Of a stretch of 64,000 bases of DNA, positions 34,422 through 44,679 are shown piece by piece; position 1 is the first letter of the stretch, and the number at the start of each line of letters is the position of its first letter. The stretch covers positions 68,794,001 through 68,858,000 of the forward strand of contig BSBM01000361.1 in the NCBI GenBank assembly GCA_027924585.1, in the 5' to 3' direction. This DNA comes from Larix kaempferi (Eukaryota > Streptophyta > Pinopsida > Pinales > Pinaceae). The notes beneath the pieces are model-generated. The model was not told the origin of the DNA. It saw only the letters and a program-made list of their open reading frames with translations, and ran no database searches. The position numbers and the translations under genes were made by a program.

Positions 34422-36838
34422 AGAGTTCTTATTTTCTATAGGTTACATTTAGTGGCTAATTTTACCCCAAATATAAAAGTGGTGTTATAGGTAGCACCAT
34501 TTGGGGGGGGCTAAAATTACGACTTATTAAAATCCCAACTCATGTCGATGAAATCGAAACCCTAAATCAACCCTCAAAGAAAAAAGTGGTGCTATCGATA
34601 TAACCCTTTTTTCAAGGCTAAATTTATGGCTTTTTTGAAATCCTACTCGGTGCTAGTGCAATTAAAACCCTAAATCATCCCCCGAACCAAAAGGTGGTGC
34701 TACTGGTGACACCTCTTTCTTCCATCGAGTTACAATTGCATTCATTTTGAAATCATGCATGACGTACAAAAATATTTATTTATTTTTCTTTTAAATAACT
34801 TAAAAAAGAAGAAATAGTGAATTTTAATTAAAAAAATAATTTTTCTCCAAAACTCAAAGTTAGATGAATTTGAAAAAAAAAATTAAAAAAGAAACAAGAC
34901 ATTTAAAATTTTTTAAATGTCCGATTTTTAAAATAAATTTGAAATTAAAAAAATGCACAAATATTAAAAAAATTAAAAAGAAAAGGAAAAAGAAAAGGAA
35001 AAATAAAATTAAAATAAAATATTAAAATTAAAAAATTAAAAATATATACTCATCAAAACAATTTTTGAAAAAACAAATATTTAAAAAGAGAAAAGACATT
35101 TAAAATTTTTGAAATGTCCCATTTAAAAAAAATGGAAATTAAAAAATATACAAATATTAAAAAAATTAAAAAGAAAAGGAAAAATAAAATAAAAGTCAAA
35201 TATTAAAATAAAAACTTAAAAATATATACACATGAAAAAAACAATTTTTTTAGATTAAAAAAACCTAAAGAAAATTTAAAAATATATATTAAAAAAAAAT
35301 TACAAAATTAAAAACAATAAAAAAAACTTTGAAAATTATTTTAAAAACAATAAAAAATATACATTTAAAAAAACTTAAAAATACAACTAAAAAAGATTCT
35401 AAAAAAATTAAAACATTTAATAAACAAATCAAAATCATTAAAAAAACTAAACTCTAATTATCGGTTGCCTCTTCCCACCCCCGGACTAGCCAAATCAAAA
35501 GCATATAAAATAAAAAACCCTAACTATCAGTTGCCTCTCCCACCCCCCGCCTAGCTTCTCCCCTACCTCTCTCACTCCCCTTTCCCCTCTATATCTCTTC
35601 CCCTCCCACACACCCCTTCTCTCGTCCCCCATCCTCCCCTACCCCGCACCCCCACCCCTATCCACCTACACACAACCCCCTCTTCCCATCTCCTAATCCT
35701 ACCCTCCCCTCCCCTCGATGGTGAATCGATTCTCAGAATCAAGTCTCCGGCCATGCGAGAAGAGACTCGATTCTCAAAATCTACTCTCTACCCAAGCTGG
35801 CAAAACCTCGGTTCTAAAAAAACGATTCACCGTTGAGGTGCGAGCGTGGACAGAGAGAAGAGGGAGGAAGGCGGTGAATAGGAGAGTGGGGAGCATCCGG
35901 GAGGTGGAGAGAGGTGGAGTGCGAGAGGGAATGAAACGATTAAGCCAGGAGGGTTGGAGAGGGGGAAGGTAGTTAGGGTTTGTTTTATTCAATGTTTCCT
36001 TTTTAAATATTTTAAATGATCATTTAATTTTCTTCAAAACAATTTGATTATTTTCTATTTTTGTTTTAATTTTTTTCTAAATTTTGTATTTAAAAAAGAT
36101 AATTGCTTTTAATCTTTTTAAAATTTTGTATTTCGTATTTTTTTAATTTTAGATATTTTAATTTTTCTTACTTTTGTTTTTAAATCTCTGTATTGTTTTA
36201 TTTATTTTTTAAAAATTTCTTTAATATTAGTTTTCTTTCTTTTTCTTTTTTTTATTATTATTTTTTTTAAATTTTATGTATTTTTTAAATTCAAATCTAA
36301 TTAAAAAAAATGCACATTTTTTATTTTTTTTGAAATGTATCTTTATTTTATTTTCAATTTATTTTTCCAAATTATTTAGTCTTTTTATTCTTTTGAGAAA
36401 ATTATATATTTTTAAGTAAAATGGGGCTCTGTCTTATTTTTTAAAGTTATTTAAAAGAAAAAAATTACATATTTTTCTTACACCATGTATGGTTTTGAAA
36501 TGAATGTAGTTGTAATCCGAATGAAGAAAGGGGTGCCATCGGTAACACCATTTTTTGATTTTGAGGTTGATTTTAGGGTTTTGATTGCACCGATACTAGT
36601 CGGGATTTCTAAGAAGTCATAAATTTAGACCTGAAAAAAAAGGGAGCTACCGGTAGCACCACTTTTTGATTCGGAGATTGATTTAGGGTTTTGATTGCAT
36701 CAACTCCAATCGGGGTTTTTAAAAGTCATAATTTTAGCCCCCCAAAAAATGGTGCTACTGGTATCACTACTTTTTGATTTGGGGGTTGTTTTTTATTGTT
36801 TTGATGCAAGAATATGAGTTTTTATGGCAAGAGTTCTT
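34422..36838. mobile_element. Foldback DNA element with long inverted arms, 9-bp TSD
   Basis: The 2399-bp element (34431-36829) is flanked by AGAGTTCTT at 34422-34430 and 36830-36838. The gag frame of the host copia reads continuously once element and duplication are removed, which confirms the boundaries. The two sides are inverted repeats over about 1 kb. Each outer part is built of about three 110-bp modules containing an imperfect palindrome of the type GGTGCTACCGGTAGCACC, an AACCCTAAATCAA word and a GGCTAAAATTATGAC word. Inward lies A/T-rich sequence, with a duplication of about 190 bp on the left arm (about 34860-35240), then a polypyrimidine/polypurine pair. The 9-bp TSD suggests a Mutator-like origin. 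The outermost 25-40 bp of the arms do not match well. Confidence 0.82.
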
Positions 36839-37109
36839 GTTTTGAGTATAAATTTCTCATCAAGTTGTATAATGTGTTAGCCTCAATATGTACTTGTAAA
36901 CTATTCGAAACAACTTTTCCAATGAATCAACTTTCTTGATCACATCCATCTTCCCATATAGCTAAGTCTTTTGCATTAATTGGTTTCGTTGATTCACCTT
37001 TAACTAATCTCCAGATATTCTTACTCCCAAGAACATCAATCATCTTTCTCTTCTAAGAGATATAGTTAGATCTAATTAATTCGAGATTAGAAACTACTTT
37101 TGAAGTCAT
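36839..37109 (-). pseudogene. Copia gag N-terminal part
   Basis: The start codon at 37109 opens MTSKVVSNLELIRSNYIS, the canonical copia gag opening in which Y-x-x-W follows; here the W codon is TAG. It continues with KRKMIDVLGSKNIWRLVKGE, GKVVSNSLQVHIEANTLYNL and a second TGA at about 36945, to the 9-bp duplication. The frame then continues at 34421 with SRALVKL. Both stops replace expected Trp or similar codons. Confidence 0.88.
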
Positions 37110-37797
37110 AGTGTGACAAAAAACTAAACCCGAATGCAAAATTGCCTCATCACAAAAGACTACGATATAGAAGAAAAAGGGACAAAAACCAGAAAGATCT
37201 CACCAATGACGAAACCCAACAATATCTTACTTTGACCTACAGTAGAAACAACGAATAGAAAATTTCTTTCTTCGAAATTTTTGCCAAAAATAGGGACCAC
37301 GCACTCTCTCTATAGAACATACTCATGTGCATGGACTTTTATTGTGGGAAAGGCATGTGTGTACATGTTGTCTTCAAACACAAGGTGTGAATTTTCCTTG
37401 AACTACTTGAAACTATCCAAAAATTGGAAAGTTGTGAAACTAGTCATCATCTTATATGAAAACTTGCCACGAAGAAAAATCAAAGCCAAAAAACAACCAG
37501 ATCTGCTGCGAAGAAAAAAATCCTTGATAGAAAGTTGGTATACAGTGGATTTTAGCTCAAATCTACAAAAAAAAACAAGAAAAACTTGAAAAAATATGAA
37601 AAATAAATGGTGGGGGTTAGATTTTGAAAAAATAATTATCAAACATGTAGAAAACACCCAAATCTAAACAATAACCACAAGGGTTTGATATATCTGATGG
37701 AAAACATACTAGATATGGAGTGCCCAAAAATAATAAAGAAATTTTGCAACTAAAAAAAAATTAAAAAATTACCAAATAAGGTATAACATAGTAACCA
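37110..37797 (-). other. Copia leader between PBS and gag
   Basis: About 690 bp of A-rich (plus strand) sequence lies between the gag start and the PBS. No coding feature is supported; it is the 5' leader of the minus-strand copia element. Confidence 0.6.
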
Positions 37798-37809
37798 GCT
37801 TTGATACCA
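37798..37809 (-). other. Primer binding site of the minus-strand copia
   Basis: The minus strand reads TGGTATCAAAGC immediately after the LTR, one change from the common TGGTATCAGAGC. Confidence 0.88.
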
Positions 37810-38300
37810 TGTTAGAATAGTGAGAATATGCAAAAACCTACAATAATTAAAGTAAGAAACTAGAGACAAGATAAAAGAAATAATACACCAAATATACATG
37901 GTAAAACCTCAAATGGGGAAACATCCACGAGCATAGTATTTTTTTCTTATTCTTCATAAATATCCAATATTACACTTGAGATCCACCCCACATATGCTCT
38001 CACAACTTTACAGTAGCATTACAATGTAATACACAAGATATGCTCAAAGGATCTCCTTCAACTCTATTATATAGCTAGAGGTATGGAAGAATTGCATCCC
38101 ATACTACATGTGGGATAAATGAGTTTCCACCTCATTATACAATTAATGGAAATAGGAGAATATTAATCCATGATGCATGTGAGATAACTCCTTTCATATA
38201 AGATTAGAGTTATTTATGTCTTTATTTACTAGATAATACATCTTACAAGATCACACTAGACATCATTATACATGTAATATTAAAATTACACATTCCAACA
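37810..38300 (-). repeat. 5' LTR of the minus-strand copia
   Basis: The 491-bp LTR, read on the plus strand, starts TGTTAGAAT and ends ATTCCAACA, which form a 9-bp near-perfect inverted terminal repeat. It directly abuts the PBS. No matching 3' LTR is present near 17 kb. Confidence 0.85.
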
Positions 38301-38800
38301 ACATCCCTAAACAATTATTTTTTATTTGTACAATCACTCCTCTCTCTTAGGGAAGATTTGCATATGACCATGTTCCTCTACCTCTATAAACTCCACTATA
38401 TGGCCCTCCCTTCTCCCTCTGCATGCATTGATCTCATCATATGACTCTCTCTTCTCCTATATGTGGCAATACTTGATGTGACGGGTTTCACTATATGGAT
38501 TTTATCTCTATAAAATAGTGTCTAGAATTTTCATTTGGCACCAATTCTAGCATATCCTTAAATCCTTAAATTGGATTGAAGAAATCACAAGCTTCATTAG
38601 TAGTTTTGGAAGAAGAGGGAATCATTGAATCTAGGCCCCAAGGAGCAAATCACACTCATACTATATTTGTGATATTTGGATCTCGCTAAAGTAGTGGTGA
38701 TTCTCTTGAACAACATAGTAAGGATCTAACCTTCAACTTTTGATCATTATAGCAGTTTCATTATTTTCCATTTTAGCAAACTTGTTAATGCAGTCGTGAC
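38301..38800. other. Interval without recognised feature
   Basis: The sequence lies between the copia LTR and the next copia remnant. No domain was seen. A CACGTG G-box-like word lies near 38800. Confidence 0.4.
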
Positions 38801-40480
38801 ACGTGGCATAAAATATTAGGTCACTTGAACTTCGGTAAATTGAATTTATTGTTTAATATGATACATAGATTACCTCCAAATTATTCCACTAAGGGTGTTT
38901 GTGAAGGTTATGTCCTAGGAAAGCATCACATGGAAATGTTTGACAAGGATAAAGCTCACATGCACAAGAACAATTCCATTTATTTCATTATAGTAACATA
39001 TGTGGTGCTCTTGTGACTCCCTCTTTATAAATTTGTCTCTAATTCATCGGCTTCATTAGTGATACATCAAGAAGATTTGGGTATATTTCTTGAACGATAA
39101 AATTGAAGTGCTTATTATATTTCTAGAATTTAAATCCCTAGTTGAAAAAGAATCTAGGAAATGAATCAAGACTTTTCATAATGGTAATGCGAGGGAGTAC
39201 ACTAAAAATTAATTTTAAGTATATTTGTCAAATCATGGCATTAAACATCAAAGTACTATTCCTTACACACATGGGATGTAAATGCCAAAAGGAAAAATAC
39301 AACTTTAGTTGAAATGGATATGTGTATATTGGTTATTTGATCCATATATTCAAGATGTTACCACTCGTAGAGATGTACAATTCCATGAAATCCCTATACC
39401 ACCATATTTTGTAGAACCTTATGTTGTATGAATTTGCTAGAATATTCAACTAATGTTGTGTTTGTAAATGCTTCCTCAAGTGATGAAGAGGTCCTAGATC
39501 TTATTTCTTTTGTTGGTTCTAGTGATTTGCTTGAATCTTATGAATATGTTAGTTTTTTTCACAATATTAATAACTCTCTTCCTATTTTTGCATAAGAAGA
39601 GCTTGAATCTACAGGTTCTAATGTTGGTAGTCCATCCGACACTTACAACACTACATCATAATTTTCTCTTATAATGGAAATTATATCGGACATGGTGAGG
39701 TACTGTAGAAAAAATACTACAAAATCTAATCCTATTTATCATAACGGATTAGTTAACATGGTGGAGATGATCCTTCCAATTATGTAGAGGCTAGATGAAA
39801 GAAAGAATGGGAGAAATCAATCATTGTTGAATATGATTCTTTGATTAAGAATCACTCATGGGATATAGTTCCACTTCCTCCTGACATTTTTTTTGTTAGA
39901 TGTAAATGGGTCTATAAATCAAAAGTTATGACAAATGAACATATTAAAAGAAGAAGGCCTTGTTAGTTGACAAAAGGATTTCTATAGAAAGAAGGTATTG
40001 ATTACACTAAAATTTTTTCTCTAGTTTCTAAAATCAACACCCTAAGGACAATTATTTTTCTTGCTACATATTTTTATTGGTAAATTCACCACATGGATGT
40101 CAAGAGTATCTTTAAGAATGGTGACCTTTATGAAAAATTTATATGCAACAACCATCTAGTTTCATCACTTTTGAAACTCCAAATTTGGTATGCAAGATGA
40201 ACAAGTCCTTGTATGGTATTAAATAGGCATTTAGGTCTTGGTATGAGAAAATTGATACTCATTTCTTGGAGAGTGGTTTTATTTCTTAGAGAGTGGTTTT
40301 AGACAACGTCAATCTCATCCAAATCTATATGTTTGATTCTTTAACTATGATGTCCTCATTGTTGTTTTTTATGTGGATGACCTGATTCTCACAGGTAGTA
40401 ATATTTTATTAATCAAGGATGTAAGAATGATTTAAAGCATGAAATTTGAAACTATTAACTTAGTTTTTTTACATTAGGGT
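38801..40480 (+). pseudogene. Second Ty1/copia pol remnant
   Basis: A GAG-pre-integrase block lies at about 38818-38990 (LNFGKLNLLFNMIHRLPPNY, KGVCEGYVLGKHHMEMFDKD). It is similar to, but clearly diverged from, the one at 23000-22800. Integrase debris follows (VYFLNDKIEVLIIF, about 39078-39125). RT starts at about 39805 (DSLIKNHSWDIVPLPPD, RCKWVYKSKV, KEGIDYTKIFSLVSKI, HHMDVKSIFKNGDL), then loses frame; a YVDD-like VDDLILTG can be read at about 40373-40396. It is heavily decayed and no LTR was identified. Confidence 0.85.
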
Positions 40481-40489
40481 GTTCCCATG

Positions 40490-40760
40490 AATATGGTAAC
40501 ACGTTTTGGCAAGACATGGGCATGGATTGCTTGAAACATGAGCTCAATCGAGGGTTATTTAAGCCCACAATTGAGATTTTTCCAATAGCTCAATCAATGG
40601 TTTAAATAAACCTTAATCGATATTTGGAGCTCAATGCAAGGTTACCTAAACCCTCAATGAGATTTTGAACTCAATGGAATAAACCATCGATCGAGCTATT
40701 AGCTCGATCGAGTTATTTAATCATTAAAAACTTTAAATTTTATATCAAAAAACTATTAGC
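40490..40760. repeat. Degenerate short repeat, AGCTCAATCGAG type
   Basis: Six or more variants of (A)GCTCAATCGAG followed by TTATTTAA occur about every 45 bp. They look like an eroded minisatellite. Confidence 0.4.
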
Positions 40761-40836
40761 TCAAATAATTGGATTGAGATATTGGAGCTAATATTTTATT
40801 TTTCCATAGAAAATTTTATTTTTTATGATTGATATA

Positions 40837-41237
40837 CACTAGTACAAAATGAGATATAAGTGACCAAAAAAACGACCAAAATCCACATATAAATTACCAC
40901 TTTTGAGCTGGTGACCACTGGTAGAAAATTAGTGGCCATATATCATGCAACCAAAAATGTGGTCATATTTAGCTTGGTCATTTATAGCTTATCTTGTGGT
41001 CATATATTTGGTCATTAATTTGGTAATATATTTGGTCATTAATTGTCACAATTAATGACCACATTTTTTGTCACGTGATAAATGACCGCTAATTTGCTAC
41101 CAGCGATTGCCAACTCAAAACTGGTCATTTATATGCATATTTTTGTCATTTTTTGGTCACTTATCTCTCATGTTGTATTGGTGGTCGTTTATATGCAAAT
41201 TTTGGAAATTTTTTTAGTCATTTATCTCTTTTTAGTG
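40837..41237. mobile_element. CACTA-like MITE forming a hairpin
   Basis: The left end CACTAGTACAAAATGAGATA matches the inverted right end (CACTAAAAAGAGATAAATGA from 41237 inward). The two halves pair along most of their length, with repeated GGTCATTTAT/ATAAATGACC words. A second, inner copy of the right terminus ends at 41183 (CACCAATACAACATGAGAGA inverted). No clear 3-bp target duplication was found. There is no coding capacity. Confidence 0.75.
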
Positions 41238-41252
41238 GTTTCAGAATATAAA

Positions 41253-41324
41253 TAGGGTAGGGTGGAATCGAACCACCAAACTCCTGCCTATAAGGAAAGT
41301 GCTCTACCATTGAGCTAGCACCCT
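41253..41324 (-). tRNA. tRNA-like sequence, apparent anticodon UAU
   Basis: Seventy-two bases on the minus strand fold as a tRNA. The acceptor is AGGGTGC/CTACCCT with a mismatch at pair 7; positions 8-9 are TA. The D stem is GCTC/GAGC (4 bp). The anticodon arm is CTTTC/GCAGG with one mismatch and loop CTTATAG. The T arm is GGTGG/CCACC with loop TTCGATT. The polymerase III B box GGTTCGATTCC fits the consensus GGTTCGANTCC. Two stem defects suggest a decayed nuclear or organelle-derived copy. Identity from the anticodon would be Ile, but I do not match it to a known plant tRNA. Confidence 0.55.
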
Positions 41325-41364
41325 TAAATAGAATTCCTTATGGGTCATGCACCTTGCAGTTATT

Positions 41365-44352
41365 AAGAATGAGGCTGAATTTTCAACAGATTAGCAATAC
41401 GTTGTATGATCCAAGGAAGCTCTAATTCCATTGTTTCTAAAGGAATAAGCTTCAATAACTTCAATGCAGCACGACAAACTGAAATATTAACCACATTCGC
41501 ATGAGATATCATCATCTTATTTATCTCAGGTAGCACACACCTTTTAGACACTCTTGTATTTTAGGGTAGATAATATTTTTGTTATCACCATCCCTCCGTA
41601 ATTCCATACTCGTCTTTATCCATTGCTTTTTCACCAATCTTAGATTGATGATCATGTTTTTCTGGTCCTACAGCTAAGGCCATTCCATCAATAAAATGAA
41701 ACTTATCTAATATTGAACAAATCAGTCGTACAAGTATATTGCTATTTTCTTCCTTGGAAGCCATCAGTCGAAATGCTATCATCAATAAACTCAAGAAAAA
41801 ATACCATCTTATGTGACCATCAATACAAGAAAGGGTTTCTAAGCAAGAATTCACAACATTCCCCTCCTTGTCACCTTTGGCCTCGAACAACAAACTAAAA
41901 AAGAGCGACACAAATATTTGCATGAGAGTTCCCTACATAATCTTCCATATTCACTAGCAATGTGAGTATATTGCAGAGAGGTGTGGTTAGAAGACGATAT
42001 AGAAAAGATGAACAACTTACCACACCAATGTCACCCACAAATAAAAAACATGTACACAGAGTTATCTCAGACTCTAATAATGAAAAACATGTTCACAAAG
42101 TTATCTCAGACTCAAACATTGTTTTACCTGAGATAGATTTCCAGCATCCACAATATTTCTAAACCGTGCCATTCCTCTTGATCTCCTATGCCTCTGCATA
42201 AGTAAACAAACCACTGTCAGACTGCTTTCCACGCAAAGAATTTTTTTGGGAAGAACGGGAAATAAAAGGAAAGAATAGGAAACCTGAATGTGAAAAATAT
42301 TGTTGAAGAAGTTCACTTCTACATCTGTGCTGGAAAGAGGCTTGCATTCATTCAAAGTTGCAATACCAGAAAGGCTAAGTACTATTGAATGAAGTAAAGC
42401 CACCCATTCCTATAGATACATTTGACAATGTTAGAATGCAATGGTTACCTCTAAAACTTAAAGAGGATAGCATAAAAATTTAAAATAAATCAACAAATAA
42501 TACCCTTTGGGTGGAGGTCTCTGAGCTTGTTATACCATTCTTCACATGTGCGAGAAGAAAATTATAACTAGCATGCTTAACAGATATTCAAGCAGTTTTT
42601 GCTCCACCATGTTTAGATGATTAGGTTTCTTTTCACTTTTCAGGTCATCTTGAATCTCTTCCTGCTGCAATACCTCTTCACTTTCTAATACAGAGGCACA
42701 AAATTGAATAAAAGAAAGCAAATAACTGGAGGCACTATGCCTGAGTGAGAGGTCTTCTGATTACATATCATACACACAATGTGAGAGAATAAGCAAGGTA
42801 TGTTGCTCGCCTATATGGGAGAATAATTGAGATGATATTTGCTCATAAGCAACAATCCTTTTATCATAATCATATTCTCCAACTATAGATGATGATATTG
42901 CATTTAAATCACCTACCAGTTTTTCCTGCAGGAAAGCAAAAAGAAATCATGTTAACAATTAATAACAAAATTTGATGTTACAACCAATGAATAACCAAAT
43001 GGAATCACTGTAGGCTAATATCGTGGGCATTAAATAATATCAAACTTTGGTTCAACAAAACTAAACAAGAAGCACCATCTTACAGGTAAGACTAAGGAGG
43101 GGTCAAATTTTGAAAGCCCTTTCAGGATATCACAAATAGCCACTCGAATATCCATTGTTGATGAAGTTAGAAACGAACTGAACAAAGTTGGAATTTTAAT
43201 AACACTTTTGTCACCCAAATCTGGCAAAACCTCTTTCAGGACAGAGGGTATTTCCAAGAAATGATCTGCAAATCACATGGATTACAATATGTTAATAAAT
43301 GGCAATTATGTTGGTTTCAACAAATTCATAAAATCAAATCTGAAATTCAGTTGTAATCCCTGTATACTATTTTTGCTCATGCAATGTACTCACCGTTCTT
43401 TTTGACTTTTTTGACATCAAGGAATGGTAACAAACAATCAACAAATTGATTCACTACTTCTAAACATTTTTCATATTTTCCCAACAATTTAAAAATTCTT
43501 AGCTCACGCTTCCCAGGTCCTGAGATGCTTTTCCTGATAATAAAAAACCAGAAGGGAAAAAACTGACCATCTATATTCATTCTGACAAGATAGAAAACAA
43601 CATAAACAATTATAAACCAAACACAATCCAGACTTATTAAGTTATTACCTGTTATTCTCTCAACGAAGTTGAACCAAATTATGCATGCTTGTGAAGAGTA
43701 TATCAAGATGTGGTAAAAGAATTTGTTGTAGTGAAATATTTTCTTGATCTTCATCATTTGCATCCTCCAAATTCAAAAAATTCTCAATGAAATTTAGAAT
43801 AGATGAAACCATGACTTTTGACACACCTTTAATAGACAGGATTGACAGAATATTGGGAACAAGCGATTTCTCTCTCTGAAGAAATCAAGCAATCTTTAAG
43901 ATTTTTCTCATTTCCAGGAAACAAGTAAACAAAGAGCTAGGTGTTTCATTGCTCCCATTTTCTTGCCTAAATTTATCAACCAATGGTTTTATTGCTGTAA
44001 AAAATATATTCCAAAAATTTGTACCATAATCAATTGAATCATACTTATTCAACAAAATGGAAATAACACATAATGATCTCAATTCTTTCATTCCACCCAG
44101 AAACAATGGTGGGTTCTTAACTTTGCCCTCATGACTCAGAGTGGCACTTCTAATTTGAACCGCACTGATAGCTAAGAGGGGTGATGCTGATATATTCTCC
44201 AATTTCTGCACAACATAATCTGCACCAAGGAAGTTATCTACCTCAGACATGTCCAAATCCACTGAATAATGTTGCTTTTGCTCCCTGGTTATGTCTGTGT
44301 CAGTTACCTTTTCTAACTTTGCTACATCAAGCATCTCAGAACCAGTAGGCAT
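41365..44352 (-). pseudogene. UTP20: Partial UTP20 gene with introns, degenerate
   Basis: Eight exon-like blocks read in order on the minus strand resemble the middle of UTP20, the HEAT-repeat component of the small-subunit processome in 18S rRNA maturation. Exons: 44352-43649 (NPPLFLGGMKELRSLCVISI, NKYDSIDYGTNFWNIFFTAI), 43533-43394 (GKRELRIFKLLGKYEKCLEV), 43265-43084 (TLFSSFLTSSTMDIRVAICD), about 42927-42505, 42409-42284 (DVEVNFFNNIFHIQ), 42193-42128 (RHRRSRGMARFRNIVDAGNL), 41932-41590 (LVRLICSILDKFHF) and about 41551-41365 (AALKLLKLIPLETMELELPW). Most junctions have AG/GT signals and keep phase. In-frame stops at 43885, 43660 and about 42765, plus a frameshift near 42620, mark it as a non-processed pseudogene. 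UTP20 has about 2700 residues, so most of the gene is absent. Confidence 0.75.
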
Positions 44353-44679
44353 TTCATCCCCTTGTGCATTACATATTGAAGGAGCAAAGAAGTATAAGAG
44401 AATTTAAATTTTTGTCATCCTCCTAAGTGAATCAACTGAAATTTTCTCTTTGTTTTAACATATAAATTGAACCAAATTGGTTGGAATAAGCATCCTCTCT
44501 TTCACTTGCCAACTTTCAATGTGGGTAATATCGATCAAGCAAAAGCAAAGATTTCCACATGTACAAGTATCACCATGCAAGGTGGAAATATAACCAAGTT
44601 AACACATTACACGCTACCTCCAAAGGTTCTCCAAGAGGGGTGTGCTAGCCATAAAAGAGTCTCCAAGCGATGAAAGATC
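44353..44679. other. Interval upstream of the UTP20 remnant
   Basis: No further UTP20-like exon could be recognised. A short plus-strand frame at 44467-44673 shows no domain. Confidence 0.4.

Larger units (their letters stand above)
17274..38300 (-). mobile_element. Minus-strand Ty1/copia element opened by nested insertions
   Basis: One copia element spans 21 kb because other elements were inserted into it. In transcription order it has the 5' LTR (37810-38300), PBS (37798-37809), gag start (37109), gag (37109-36839 and 34421-33850), zinc knuckle and protease (33850-33402), GAG-pre-integrase and integrase (23140-21964), RT N-terminus (20265-19859), and RT C-terminus plus RNase H (18213-17274). 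Insertions are two solo LTRs, one LINE and one foldback element, each with its own target duplication. The gag frame rejoins across the foldback insertion, and pol domains resume in the expected order after each other insertion. The 3' LTR is missing. Confidence 0.9.

Noticed and set aside
35718-35972. 84-codon basic frame in the centre of the foldback element
   Set aside because: It spans the hairpin core and its composition follows from the purine-rich arm. No family is recognised, so it is not listed as a gene.
37281-37657. Frames on both strands in the copia leader
   Set aside because: Lys/Phe-rich products of A/T-rich sequence between PBS and gag, without a domain.
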